DNA from: Aphrophora alni
Taxonomy: Eukaryota; Arthropoda; Insecta; Hemiptera; Aphrophoridae
Direction of reading: 5' to 3'
DNA: 64,000 nt
Assembly: GCA_963513935.1 (NCBI GenBank)
Contig: OY740768.1
Location: 48,754,089 to 48,818,088 of the forward strand
The position numbers and the translations under genes were made by a program. Shown one piece after another: positions 24,110-36,339 of this stretch; position 1 is the stretch's first letter; every line of letters starts with the position of its first letter. The notes beneath the pieces were generated by a model that worked only from the letters and a program-made list of their open reading frames with translations, did not search any database and was not told where the DNA came from.

Positions 24110-27100
24110 TTATTAAAATAATTTTGAAACTTTAGCTTTATTGCTTTATTTAAGATGGAGTTCCAACAAGAAATATCTGTTGTTACATTATATATATCAC
24201 TATTTAATTTATTTTAGTATTTAATAATTGTCCTGAATATAGTGTTTAAACAATCTTCTCCGCATTAGCTTTAATAAAATTAATTATATGGGCTTGTGTA
24301 AAATTGACTGAAATAATGTCCATTCTGGCACGGATATATCATTATAACTTCTGTAATAAAAACCTATGACATCATTATAAATAGTCAGAACATATTTGCA
24401 TATAATTGATTAACACAATTTATTTGATATAACAAGCAGTAAAATTAAATCAAATGAAAACAAATTTATTACTAATGAGAATTTAATATTACAGACCCAC
24501 TGCAAATCACTTCAACATAATATCACAGTTATTGCCTACCCTAAGTTTAGGAATTGTCAATATTATAATGTATTGAAACTAGTATTATAATATTAAACCG
24601 AGTCGAGGCTAGTTGCAATTTCTCCTACAATTAATTAATTAAAAATAACAAATCTTATAACATAGATTCAGATGTGGTAAATGATAAGAGCATTAATATT
24701 TCATCAGTAGTAACCCATGATATTAATTTAGGTTTTCAAATAAGCTAACCTGACCTGTTTAATTGGAGAGTTATTAATCCAATTATTTAAAAAATAGCAT
24801 ACAATATTTAAACAATTAAGAGTCTTTTATCATTACTTCTAGTTCTGTCAAAAGTAAGTTAAAAAATAGTTAAATCTAGAATTTTCTCTTTGTTTTTAAG
24901 TTCTACAATTATTTTAGTAAAAATTAGTTTGAGTTTATGGTGCTGAGGACGTTCTGTCATCTTATTAAAGGGGGGGGTACATAAGAGAATTAATGACACC
25001 CAGTATATTAATTGGCATAATTAAAGCTCTTGATACTTGAATCATAAGTTGTTTTTATATAACTTCGGAAGAACTATATTTGATGACTCAACATTCTCAA
25101 CATTGCGGAATGTTGCGTGCTTAGTACGCCCACTCAATGAGTCGAACCGCTGTAGTCCTCTGACTTGGTTTATATACATAAGTCAGAGCTTTGGTATGTT
25201 TACTCAAGAGGTGGTACTATATAAATTCGATAAGGCATTTCGTAAGGTTTACTTTAGATAAGAGAAATAGTACTGTTTGCTTTTAACTGATCCGCTCCTA
25301 AAGGATATTTTTACACTATATGGTTTTCTTAAAACAGCTGACTTGCATTCAGGATATATTTTATGTTAATTTATTATTAGACCTATCTTATAAACACTTC
25401 TTTACATCTTTGTTTTGTTCCACATATTGAAAAAATATAGTGATAACAAATCAGATATCTTCCCCCCGCCTTTAACTTAAAGACTGCGTGACCCACAAAT
25501 CTGAAAAAAAAATAATAAATTGGACTTTAAATAAAAATAGAGTGCAAAATTATATGTATATAGTTTTTAGTACGACTAATGCAACCTAATTAAGGAAAGA
25601 AAGTGTAAGTGCTTAGCATTTATATTTTAAAAGCAGGTTTTGTGAGATGTAAAGCGTACATCTCACAAAGCTCCATAGATAAAACCCAGAAGTCTTACAA
25701 TTTAAACTCCCGTTTAAGACTTCGACTTTTTAAAGATAACTCTCCCTATGAACTCTGTCTTGTCGTTTTATAATACAACCTTGACTCTTTTATTTTAAAT
25801 TATGTATTCTACAATTAATTAGTCTCTTCTCAATCTATATGAATATAATTAAATGTCCTATTTCTTTCAGCGCCAGCGTAAAAAGTTTGAGATTTGGGTT
25901 AGTTAATATATAATATTGTGGTAGATTTGTGAATGGTATTTTATTTTATTTCGTATTTCGAATGTGTACAATTTCTTAATTAAGTTTATAACGTTAAATA
26001 TGAACAATATCAATTTGTAAACACATTGTTTTAAATCTGTGCTATTGTATTTTGGGAACTGAAATTTAACATTGTTCAAATTGTGGGAATGAAATTATTT
26101 TTTGTTAATAGAGACATAATTTAACTAATTAATTTGGGAAAGGTTTGTTTTTTTAAGAGCGTATAAATATTCAGAAGTGTTGGCTTTTGAGCCAGTTTCA
26201 AGAGATACAAATAGGATGTTAACTATTATAACTAATATTTAAGATTTTTTATAGATATAAGTTTCTAGGTGGACACCGTAAATTTTAAATTGTAATTTTT
26301 ACAATGATATGGTAAGGGAAATATAAAATAACTTTTGTTTTTCTAAATATACAAGCACATTTCAAACCACTTTTCGTAGCATGTATAATCATTTCAATAA
26401 AAACTACATTTCCTCAGATTTAGTTTTTGTCATTTTTGTGATTCTTGTTCTTGATTAAAACTTCAATAGGTTGAATATTTTTCTTTAGGAATTTAAACAA
26501 CAACAAAATTTAAGAACGTGCAACTGTTTTAAAAGAAGGGGGACAGCTACTCTTATTTCTAGATAATCTCTCTAGCTGAAACTTTCTTGGGGCCTCTTAC
26601 ACCGCAATAGATTTTTGAAATATATTAAAAGGGGGGTTACAAAATGGGCTTTTTATATTCAGTAATTTAGATTTTAAACCGAATAGTTATTTAATATTTT
26701 TGACTTATCTAAAGAAAAGTACAATTTATATTTAATATTAAAAAATTTTAATTGAGATTAAAGGCCTATTCCTTCGTTGTTTTATAGTTTTTAGTAGATA
26801 AATAATTGTTATTTTCTTTCAAATAAAATATAATTTTAATTTCATATTGTTCTAGAAATTAAATGTTATTTATATAAGTTAAGACTAGTTTGTTGGTTAA
26901 TTAGTGTCTAAAAATGACAAGTTCTATTTCATGGATATTTTAAATTCAATTGTCCATTTAGTTGACTAATTATAAAGGAACTCAACCCCACTCCACCTAA
27001 TGGGAGGAACTAGGTCATTGACCAGGCTAATGACTTGGCTCAATGCCATTGATTAAACTAGCCCTCAGAAATGAGTGGTGAAAGACTTCACTTGTATAAC

Positions 27101-27690
27101 TGTTTATAATATTTATAGAATTAGTGTTTGTTTAGCCTAATAATCAACCTCTGATGATGGTAACTATGAGGAAATAAATCTTGTTTTGTTTTTTTTTTAA
27201 TTGTGTTATTGGGTTTTGATTTTATGTTTAAGTTCGTCACAGTGTGCTCAAAAGTGTAGAATTTCTTTCCTATTTCGATTCTTCAGTTTCTATTTAAAAA
27301 ACAGTTCTAACATGTCTACATTTTTGTTACTTTTATTATTGTAAAAAGATTAAAGTATTATCACACCACCGTACATGTATTCACATTAGATGTTTACTTT
27401 GAGCAAATCTATAATGTATCCCATCCTTATATTTGGTGAGTATCACCAAAGCTTGTGGTAGCCATTTTAATGCCGGAAAAACGCACTAGCAACAGTGAGA
27501 GTTAAGTAAGTTAAGGGTTGAATTATAAATGAAGTTCGCTAAATAATATTTTAAATTAGCAATATATAAATTATTGACAATTTACTATATTGGAATATTA
27601 ATTTTATAGTTATATGGTAAAAAAAGAAAGATAATAATTTACAAATATCAAAACGTTGTGAGTTACATATGAATGTTAAAATAAACTTGA
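24110..27690. other. AT-rich spacer without recognisable genes
   Basis: No recognisable genes. A perfect short hairpin at 25639-25669 is listed separately. Several short G or C runs near 24967, 25460 and 26630 recur in AT-rich context but could not be joined into a defined repeat. Confidence 0.55.
25639..25669. repeat. Perfect 13-bp inverted repeat with 5-base loop
   Basis: TTTGTGAGATGTA (25639-25651) and TACATCTCACAAA (25657-25669) are exact reverse complements around the loop AAGCG. The stem is too short for a microRNA precursor. No poly(U) follows, and the function is unknown. Confidence 0.85.
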
Positions 27691-27699
27691 ACACCATTT

Positions 27700-27777
27700 C
27701 TCACAAATACGCATAATTATGTTTATTAAATCATATGCGTTTCAACGACAATGTCACCATCTTTAGTAATGCACGAG
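27700..27777 (-). ncRNA. Hammerhead-ribozyme-like motif, Penelope-type (decayed)
   Basis: On the minus strand: CTCGTGC (27777-27771), then CTAAAGA (27766-27760, two changes from CUGANGA), a stem II of GGTGAC and GTCGTT, GAAAC (27743-27739), and a long stem III in which ACGCATA pairs with TATGCGT, ending in GTA (27710-27708). GTGAG (27704-27700) can pair with the 5' CTCGT to form the outer part of stem I. The sequence from TAGCTC to AACG is clearly related to the motif at 53055-53093, so both belong to one family. Core changes suggest it is inactive. Confidence 0.5.
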
Positions 27778-27779
27778 CT

Positions 27780-30700
27780 ACAATAATCAAACTATAACTA
27801 GCCTAGTATTATGGCACTCCCCGTATTTATACAGAATACTGGTGGAAGGGCGTGGCCTCAATATATTTGACAACAAAGTTACAGTTTCTATAGCCTATTT
27901 ACATGTTCAGCTATTTACATGTTCTTTAATCCTAACTTTTATAGATCTACCTGATTTACCTATGTACTCAGAGTCACAATCTTGACAAGATATTTTAGGT
28001 ACCAGGATCCGAATTGATACAATTTCCTAATAGATCATGTATGTATAAGTGAAACACTACTGTATGTTCATTTCTCTGTAAGCCATACGTAATCAGTTCT
28101 CTATAAATAAGTAATCACATTGTTTCTAGTTAATGAAACTTTGTTATATGGAATGAATTTATCTTATTGTGGTGATAATAATAAACTGTGTAAAGAGAAT
28201 ATAATGAGGAAACTTGTTGAAGTGAGAGTATGAATCATACCATCAACTAACAGAATAATAAAACATTAATTTTAATTGCAGTTTGTAGTAAATGTAAAAT
28301 GTAGGCAATTCGTTGAATACAAATATTGTAGCCTACATAACAGTATCACTTAAGAACGAAGGAAATCCTTTGAACTCTGGAGAACTGGATTTAACTTCTC
28401 TGATCACGTGCGGACCATGAGTCTTGAGTTGATATGTCAAACTTTGGTTTCCTTACTTTAAACTTGTGGAAGGATATATTGGAAATACAAGATATAAGAA
28501 AGTATATATTTTGTTCTCACTGGTAAATTCAGTTTTATAGAACTGAATTAGTAACAAATAATTAATTGATATAATAATATTTTCTAAAATAGAATGTTTT
28601 ACATTTAACACAAGGTAATAAAATATATTTTATAATAACGTTTTAATAGTTATATAACACTATTTTTGCATTTAATGTAATTATTTTTCTCTAGAACATT
28701 TCTATAATTATTTGTATAAGTGTTTTCCATAACTTCTTTTTTCAAACTGCATCATTTGGCCGATATACATATTCGACGATTTACTTTGATCAGAATTCAG
28801 GTAACTTTCAAGTTATTAAATGCTTTGTACTTCCATTTATTAAAAACACGATCAAAAGCTACCCAATTAAATTATGTGTGTTAGTGAAATTAAATTCCTA
28901 ATTATAGAGAAATCCATACCGTGGGCTTTGTATCATTCATTACAAAGCGAGCATTACAAAAGAATGTGTGGTGTTTGAACTGAGAAAGAAAACTCCATAA
29001 TAGTGAAGGTTTGTTATGTAATGGGTGTTCTATCGGAAACCTCTACCTCCTCCTTCGAGTTTGATTATTTTGTATAAAATTAATTAGAATATTATTAACT
29101 AGACATTGGATCAATATTTGGAGCTGGGAGGATTGAGTTGAATTTTTAAAATAACACACTCTAAGGTTTTGTTTACACTGGAAGATGAATATTTTCCATA
29201 CCTTTTAAAAACAATTTAGCCTGTTCTTGCAGTCTGTTGCTACCGATTAAAACTTTTGAGTAAATTTTAATGATTTTGATTCAATCAGTACTATTAGATA
29301 TTATCTTATGATACAACAAAGGCATAAAAGTAAATCTCCATCAATAAAAATCACTAAATACTGAAAATAATCATTATGATTTTCAACCATATATTTTAAC
29401 TTAACTCATATTTAGCCAGTTATTGAATTTAATTTGGTTTCTAATCTATTTTGCATTCCACATAAATACACTTTTATCCACTAGAAGGAATTTTTACACA
29501 ATCCATACTAAAATAGTACTTTCAACAATACCTTATTTTGTATTTGTTATAAGAAAAATTCAGAACTAATGGTTCATGAAGGCAAAGTAAGACTTTCTAT
29601 AATAATTACTTTAATCCAAAAAAAAAAAAAAAATACCTAATGATAGAGTTCCAATTGTCATAGATTTTATGGCTTTCATCTCCCTACCAATTGTACCCGT
29701 TCAAGATTTGTATTATTATCGTTAGTATAATCAAATTTGGTATACATGAAATTAAAACTGTCAAATTGATATGTCATATGTACCACGAAAGTAAAGGTGG
29801 TAAAGGTAATAATGAAGTACATACATTTAATAAACATTTTATTGATCGAATTGGTATTCTGCGATCGAGACTTCAGTACATTTAAACTTAAATGAAGGGG
29901 GGTATATCCCGATTGTATAGAACAGAACAAATACATAGAGTTAATTAATAATGCATCCAACAACCGTGAACAATTTGAGGTAATAGCTTAAAAAGATATT
30001 CTAGATTTTAATGAGGGGTGGAAGGACTACTACTGAAAAACTTGTTGAAGTGTAAACCTCTTTAGGAAAAAATATTAAAAAATTAAACAAGAAAAACTTC
30101 GCTCTCTCCGCCTTTAGTGCATGAAATGTAGCGTGTAGGAACCAAGCGAATTTATGTTCAAGGAATTTATTTGGCATTTATAAGGAAAAGTCAATTGTTC
30201 CAACAAAATTTTAATTGTTTTACCTGCTATTAATCTGTATAAAAACAGAAATTCTTAATGAATAACAAAATGGAAGACATTAAGAAAACATTACGCTTTG
30301 TAGACATAGAACATTAGCAGTTTTGGAAGAACATTTAGGAGTAACCAGTAGTGGAGGTGAAAACAATCATCTCTAAAATATATTACATACTTTTTAAATA
30401 GTATTTCAAGAGTTCAGACAAAATAAACTAAGTTTCACACAAAATTATGATTTTTAAATAATTTTTACAGAAAGGGTAATCTCTACTGCAATTATATACT
30501 ATTACAATTACTTTTGAATATTTTGAAGGTTGGTTTCAATTTGTAATTTAACTGAGAAAATACGTGTCAAAGAATAACTTTCTAAGTCAATTTCAACAAA
30601 AGTTAAAAGTGTTTTTTCCCTGAATAATATGTAGAGGTCCCCCTGCAGTTAGGGTTTCAAATATAAATAAAGTCAAAGGATGCTTATGAGTTCAAAGTAA

Positions 30701-31030
30701 ATTTGAATTTAAATTAAGGCTTCGAAGGTAACTGAATTTTATTATCATTAAATTTTGGATTAGTTTAACTTAAACATTCTTTCCAGACTCTGAATCAATT
30801 TACAAAGAAAATAAAAATCAATTATTCAAACGATTTAATATTTACCTACTAACTAAAAACGGAACATAACGCCTTACAAAATAATGAAGAGAATATAATG
30901 GTATTAGAAAAGAAAATTAAAATGGTTTAATGTAAAGTCAAATAATCATAAAAATGTATTAACAGTAGACAATTAGTAGGCTTACATAATGTCTAATATA
31001 ATTTGAAGTTATAATTATTTGTTTAGAGAA
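27780..31030. other. AT-rich spacer without recognisable genes
   Basis: No protein domain or RNA gene is recognised. A poly(A) run lies near 29618-29633. The overlapping short frames near 29676-29963 show no family features. Confidence 0.55.
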
Positions 31031-31139
31031 GAGTTATTAAAGATTGTAATAAATGAGGATGAACTCAAAGACTACAATTTATGATTACCCCAAAACTTCG
31101 TTTCAAACTAATATGATATCGTACTTCGGTAGTACTGAA
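31031..31139 (+). repeat. Dispersed repeat, copy 1
   Basis: The segment shares TGTAATAAATGAGG, AATTTATGATT and AATATGATATCGT blocks, in the same order and spacing, with 58095-58206. It is non-coding and of unknown family. Confidence 0.6.
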
Positions 31140-32017
31140 CTTTCATATTATGAGCTTTTATTTTATTGGGCTTTCATTTCTTATAATCGGTATTAAACGA
31201 AATATGGCATCTTGTTTATAATGTTTTTTTTTTAATCTTTTTATTTTGTCTTTTTTAGTTATGGGCAACAAAGTGACCTCTGTTGTATGTAGTTTAATGT
31301 ACTAGTTATTTTCCTTAAAATAATGTATACTTCTGAAGTCTTGTTAATTTTCCCATAATCGTCAAAAAATTATTTACCTGCTAATTAATGATTTAGAAGA
31401 GGGTGATAAGTCCTTAAGGATATAGACGTATTTACTTTGTATTTTGTAGTCAATAAAAAAACTAATTTAAATAAAACAAACATTTACAACAAAACATTGA
31501 GACACATTTAGTGTTATGAATACAAAGGCTCTAGAATTACTATTCAAGTAATAAACATTCAAAACAATGTTGCTTGTATTTTAATTAATGTTTCAATTGT
31601 GTTTTGAGAAATAACAAAATACAGGTTTTTAGTGATCTTTGTAAAATCAATCTCTAGACAATAAATATGCGTTAATTGGGTTCTATATAATTTTATTTCC
31701 CAGCAAAACTGTGTGCAACAAACTTTACAAACTTATACCCTAATATAAATCTGAGAGTTGTTGTGACTGAGGATAACCAACATGTATTATCTTTAAAGAT
31801 TTATTTGCTCTTAACAATTATAATATCAAAAATAACAGAACAGGTCAATTTTAATAAAATCATAAACTCAAGTCAGTTACAAAAGACTGTAGACTGTTCG
31901 ACTCAAGTAACTAACTGCTACCTAGGAATGAAATTTACAATTAACAAATATTCTTTAACCAATTAGAAACAAACAAATTAGTTTTAATATTCTTCACCTT
32001 ACTGGAGAGCTTTAATA
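31140..32017. other. AT-rich spacer
   Basis: Nothing recognisable was seen; one chance frame near 31763-31966 has no family features. Confidence 0.5.
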
Positions 32018-32487
32018 TAATAATATATTTGTTCTACTTACGTCTGCTCATCCAAAATTGTCTAAATATTAAATACTAAATCCACCGACAGATATACTAA
32101 AATGATAAACAAAATTTCCAGTCGAATGTATTATTCAATCTCCTATCGAGATTAGAAGCAAAGGGCGATTGACAAAAAACCGGGTCAGTACAGTTTTAAT
32201 CACAGCCGGATACGGTCGATTATGTAAAGTTATTTCCGTATATACTAAACAAGTGTTTTTAAAAGAAATTAAAAGTGTGCAAATGTGTTAGTGTAATAAA
32301 TGTGTGTCAAATACGTACTAATGTTTTAAATGATTTTATAACAATGTTGACGAGGTATATATATAATATGCTATATATAGTACCGAAAATAACGCATGTG
32401 ACCATGGCTGAATAAATAGTCGAAACGGCCGTAATGCATTGAAACAATTTTGGATGAGCAGACGTAAGTAGAACAAATATATTATTA
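32018..32487 (+). mobile_element. 470-bp unit with 44-bp inverted ends and a hammerhead-like motif
   Basis: Bases 32018-32061 and 32444-32487 are near-perfect reverse complements over 44 bases (shared core ACTTACGTCTGCTCATCC). A hammerhead-like fold sits immediately inside the right arm at 32394-32437. There is no coding sequence. Penelope-like elements often carry an additional inverted terminal copy together with ribozyme motifs, so a relic of such an insertion is the best explanation; a MITE is an alternative. No target duplication was identified. Confidence 0.55.
32394..32437 (+). ncRNA. Hammerhead-ribozyme-like motif, best fold in window
   Basis: Stem I: GCAT (32394-32397) pairs with ATGC (32434-32437). 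Core strand: GTGACCA (32398-32404), which keeps U4, G5, A6 and A9 of CUGANGA but changes C3 and G8. Stem II: GGCT (32406-32409) with AGTC (32418-32421) around an eight-base loop. Then GAAAC (32422-32426), a GGCC loop and GTA (32431-32433) give a two-pair stem III and a permitted U-A cleavage site. All three stems are in register; the two core changes predict an inactive copy. Confidence 0.55.
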
Positions 32488-32499
32488 AACAAATTAGTA

Positions 32500-35400
32500 T
32501 TATTACGTATGATATTGTAAAAATAAAATAAAACTAGGAATATCAAAATGATTATGCCCATGTTTATATCATGAAATCGGATTTAGAATTAAAATACCTT
32601 ATTAGTCAATAAAAATCTACGTAGAGTAATTTGTATTTATGTTAAATAATTATCCCTTTAATCTGGTAGCTTGCCATGAAAACTTTTTGTAGTTGATAAC
32701 CTTTTGTCTTCTTCCCTAGTTTCACTTTTCATTTACGAAAGTAATGTGTAAGTTTATAAAAATTAAATCTGTTCATCACATTGAACTTATTTGAACGATG
32801 TTAGTAATCAAAGATAAAACGCAAGATAATTTTTAACAAAGATCGTAGTAAAATACCAACTTAAAGTATCTAAATAAACACAATTTATTTTCGTAAAAAA
32901 AAATTAGCTGTTTTAAACGTATATCTATAGAAAACAGAATATTTTAAAATTCGAATGTCACAGGAAGGAATCAATGAACATTCACTAAACACACTATTAA
33001 TTTTAACATTTAATATTTTGAATAAAGATATTATTACCCATTTTTTATAATTGCGGCCGTTAAAACAGATGTATACCAAATAATTAAAAGAAAACTAAAC
33101 CCTTTTAAAAAAGGTACATAATATTTCCATGTTATTTCAAATTAGGTTAAAACTCGTTAACAATTTAAATCAAATGCTAAGCAAGAAATACAAATAAAAG
33201 ATAATTTCATGATAATTGGCTAAACACTACAACTGATTCATTATTCCTCAGATGAGTTTAAAAATTTATAGACGAAAAATTATTCCTATTTCAAAATAGG
33301 AATTTCTTAAATACGGTGCGAAATTGTTGCTTTGTTAAAATTGGTGTAAGAGAATTATTAAAATATCACACTCATAATTCTAACTGTCATTTTCAGCCTC
33401 ACCCTATTTTATTTGTTTTCTTCAAGCAAAACAAAACTTGGGAAACCTCTGGCAGTTAGGTGAGATGACAACATTAAAACTCTATTCATATTTCTGTCAG
33501 GATTTGAATATAAAAGTTTTAAGAGTGACATTTATATTCTTATTTCACTTTCCTAGGAAGAAATCTTTATGTCACAGAGGTAGAAATGTGAAGAGTTTGA
33601 TTTGTTCTGTTATTACCTCACATTTAATTTATGAATATTCAACTTTTTGTTTAAATTGCTCCAAAAATTTAATGTGATATTTGACATTCTAATATTTCAA
33701 CACCTCTGTTTTTATATTAGATGGGAAGGGTTTATTCAGACCTTCAGAACTTTGTTAAATTACAACAGCTTTCGTCTTAGATATATGTGTCCTTTAAGAA
33801 TGCCACCTCGTTGTTATAACTCAATTTTGTATGAAGTCTTCATTACTCATATTGTCATTGAGATCATAAAAGGCCTGTAGTCAATGTTTAGTATCATAGA
33901 CGATTGACCAAGGAAAGAGGACATGTTTTGTTAACTTATTTTAAATTAGTTCTTTTAAATACGTACTATCTGAATATTCCATAATTTTTATTTTTTTTTT
34001 TTTTGAACAAGATCAGAATTAAATAATTTCAACCAACTAGAAGGACTGAGAAAAGTACATATTATTACAATTAAAAACAACTTTTTTAATTTAAAAAAAA
34101 AAAACAATTGCTACCTATCACTTTGTTTTTTTTGTTTTTTTAAATAACAATATTTGAACTGATATTTTTATTGGTTATTAACAACCCCAATGGAACTGTA
34201 TGTAGCATATTCTTTAGTAGGGTTGTATATTTTTTTATTTAATCTTAACGTAAAATATGTTAAATTGATGAACTTTTAAATTAATGTAAAACATTTGTAC
34301 ATTTTTAGAAGGTAAAAGGGTTGGGGTGTTATTTTAATGTAGATTCCAAAATATTTAGTCATCGTTTTATCAAAAACTAAAATTTATGAATTTCGTTTTT
34401 AAACCGAGTTCAGATATCAATTGAGAAAAATAAAGTGAAAATACAATTTATGAAACTGCTTAAAAATAGGAAATTAACGGAAATTCAAACTCAACGAAAC
34501 GCATGTGTTGGAACTTAAAATCAAAATATTATTGAAGTGAAAACTTCTATTGGCGCGTTGGGTACTTTTTTGGGATTGACTTTTTCAATAGAAATCACGT
34601 CACGCACAGTACCGTACCGTAATGCAACTTTAATATATATATATAGACAACGGATACGCACGCACAGCGTATATATAAACTCATATATTTACGAAAAATA
34701 TTGCACTAACTTTTTCAAACTCATATACATAGTCAAACTAAAACCAATGCAAAAATATTCCACTAACTTTCTCACATACAAAACCATATATATAACCATA
34801 TATATTAAAACAAAAATCTACGAAAAATATTCCACTAACTTTCTCAAAATTCGCATACATAGTTAAACTTCTAACGTGTGGTCTTAAGCACACCCAGTAT
34901 ATATTTTTTTTATTTATTTTATTTGATATGAACTTACTACAAGAACATATATATTAAGGTTGATGAAATATAATAACAAAATTTTGCAGCAATCTATATA
35001 ATAACACGTAAATAAAAATTGCATATTAATTGACACCTTAAATTAATATAAATAAAAAACTTTGAATAATTGAAAATAAGAATTTTATGAATTTAACAAA
35101 TAAGGAATGAAATTTGATACCCAAATTCCAAATTCTATGAAGCGAAATGACATATAAGTTAACTGTGTTCTAAAAGTGAACTTATCTTTTTCTCGGAAAA
35201 ATAAGTTGGTTGGTGGAGTTAAAGCCGAATATAATATACCACCACAATGTCAAGTAACTGAGAATTACTCATGATCCAAATATAATAGAAATTAATGAAG
35301 GACATAATATTATCTTGTGTTAAATCCGAAATCATTGATACCTTAGATATTTTCAGTGTAGAATTAATTTTTATTTTCGTCAATTGAAAATGGATGATTT

Positions 35401-36300
35401 TTACACCGTTTAAATAAAAACTCTTAAAAGGCCTTTAAGCTAGTTATGCTTTAAGTATAGAGTAATTGATTAATTAATGGTGATAGTTGTAAAAGAGGTC
35501 GTAATTTTAAGTATGCCTTGCATAATAAAGTCTGTTTATACAATTAAAGCATGTATAATTTTTTTTTTATTTCAACCCAAATTAAAAGGAACCGGATAAA
35601 TTAATTTAAAAAATAACCTTATAATAAATAATTTTATATAAATGCACCTCCGTTTAGTGTTTATTTAACAAATTCGATTAAAGTATTGAAATCTTAAATA
35701 CAATCTAATGACCTTGTATGTGTTAATTTGTTTGTTCTCATTGATGGAAACGGACACTTGATACTCTCTAGATACCTATCAGTATTGATAAATTTCTTTA
35801 ATAAATAAAAACGTTTTGTTTTTGTTTTAATATTCCCTCTTTATTGTAATCGAACTGTGAATACAGCTATATATATATATAACCGTTTTATATTATATGT
35901 TGTAAATATATAAGTCATGTTTCGTTTCCAAACGGTAGGTTTACAAAAATTAATAAAAGCCTTTAATTTTTTAACAATTTAATATACGTACATTTAGACC
36001 TTAACAATAATAATTGTACTTTCGTCACAACTAATATACATTTAGAATTGTACGGAGTGAGCTTCTGACTAACACTAAAGTATAAAGGATTCTACTGCTA
36101 CTTATTAACTTATTAGCTAAACTACTTCTTCTTCAGCTAAACTTAAGCCAACATCAACTTATAAAGCTTGTGTGAAGTCATAGTTTTCTTCTGCGAATAC
36201 TTGTACAATACCTACAACATCATTAACATTAGAATAATATACAAAGTTATAGTCCATGTGTTAAAATATGATGTCACACTTACAGTTTTATTAATTTTTA
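32500..36300. other. AT-rich spacer with short repeats
   Basis: No recognised gene. Short overlapping frames near 33438-33880 have no family features. The threefold repeat at 34690-34870 is listed separately. Confidence 0.5.
34690..34870 (+). repeat. Three imperfect tandem copies, about 58-72 bp
   Basis: A block around AAAAATATTCCACTAACTTT recurs at about 34694, 34751 and 34823, each followed by a CTCA and CATACA-like stretch. The units are imperfect, AT-rich and non-coding in appearance, although one chance frame runs through them. Confidence 0.6.
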
Positions 36301-36339
36301 TATCTAATTTATAATAATTTTGTCCAAGTCCAGATTTTA

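Noticed and set aside
25037..25261. 74-codon frame in a slightly GC-richer patch
   Set aside because: No family resemblance and no ATG-context support; kept as spacer.
24967..26640. G or C runs near 24967, 25460 and 26630 as ends of one transposon
   Set aside because: Flanking sequences do not align as inverted or direct repeats beyond the homopolymer runs.
27151..27175. CTGATGA followed by GAAAT, resembling a hammerhead core
   Set aside because: The intervening bases do not form a stem II, the box is GAAAT rather than GAAAC, and no stem I or cleavage site is visible.
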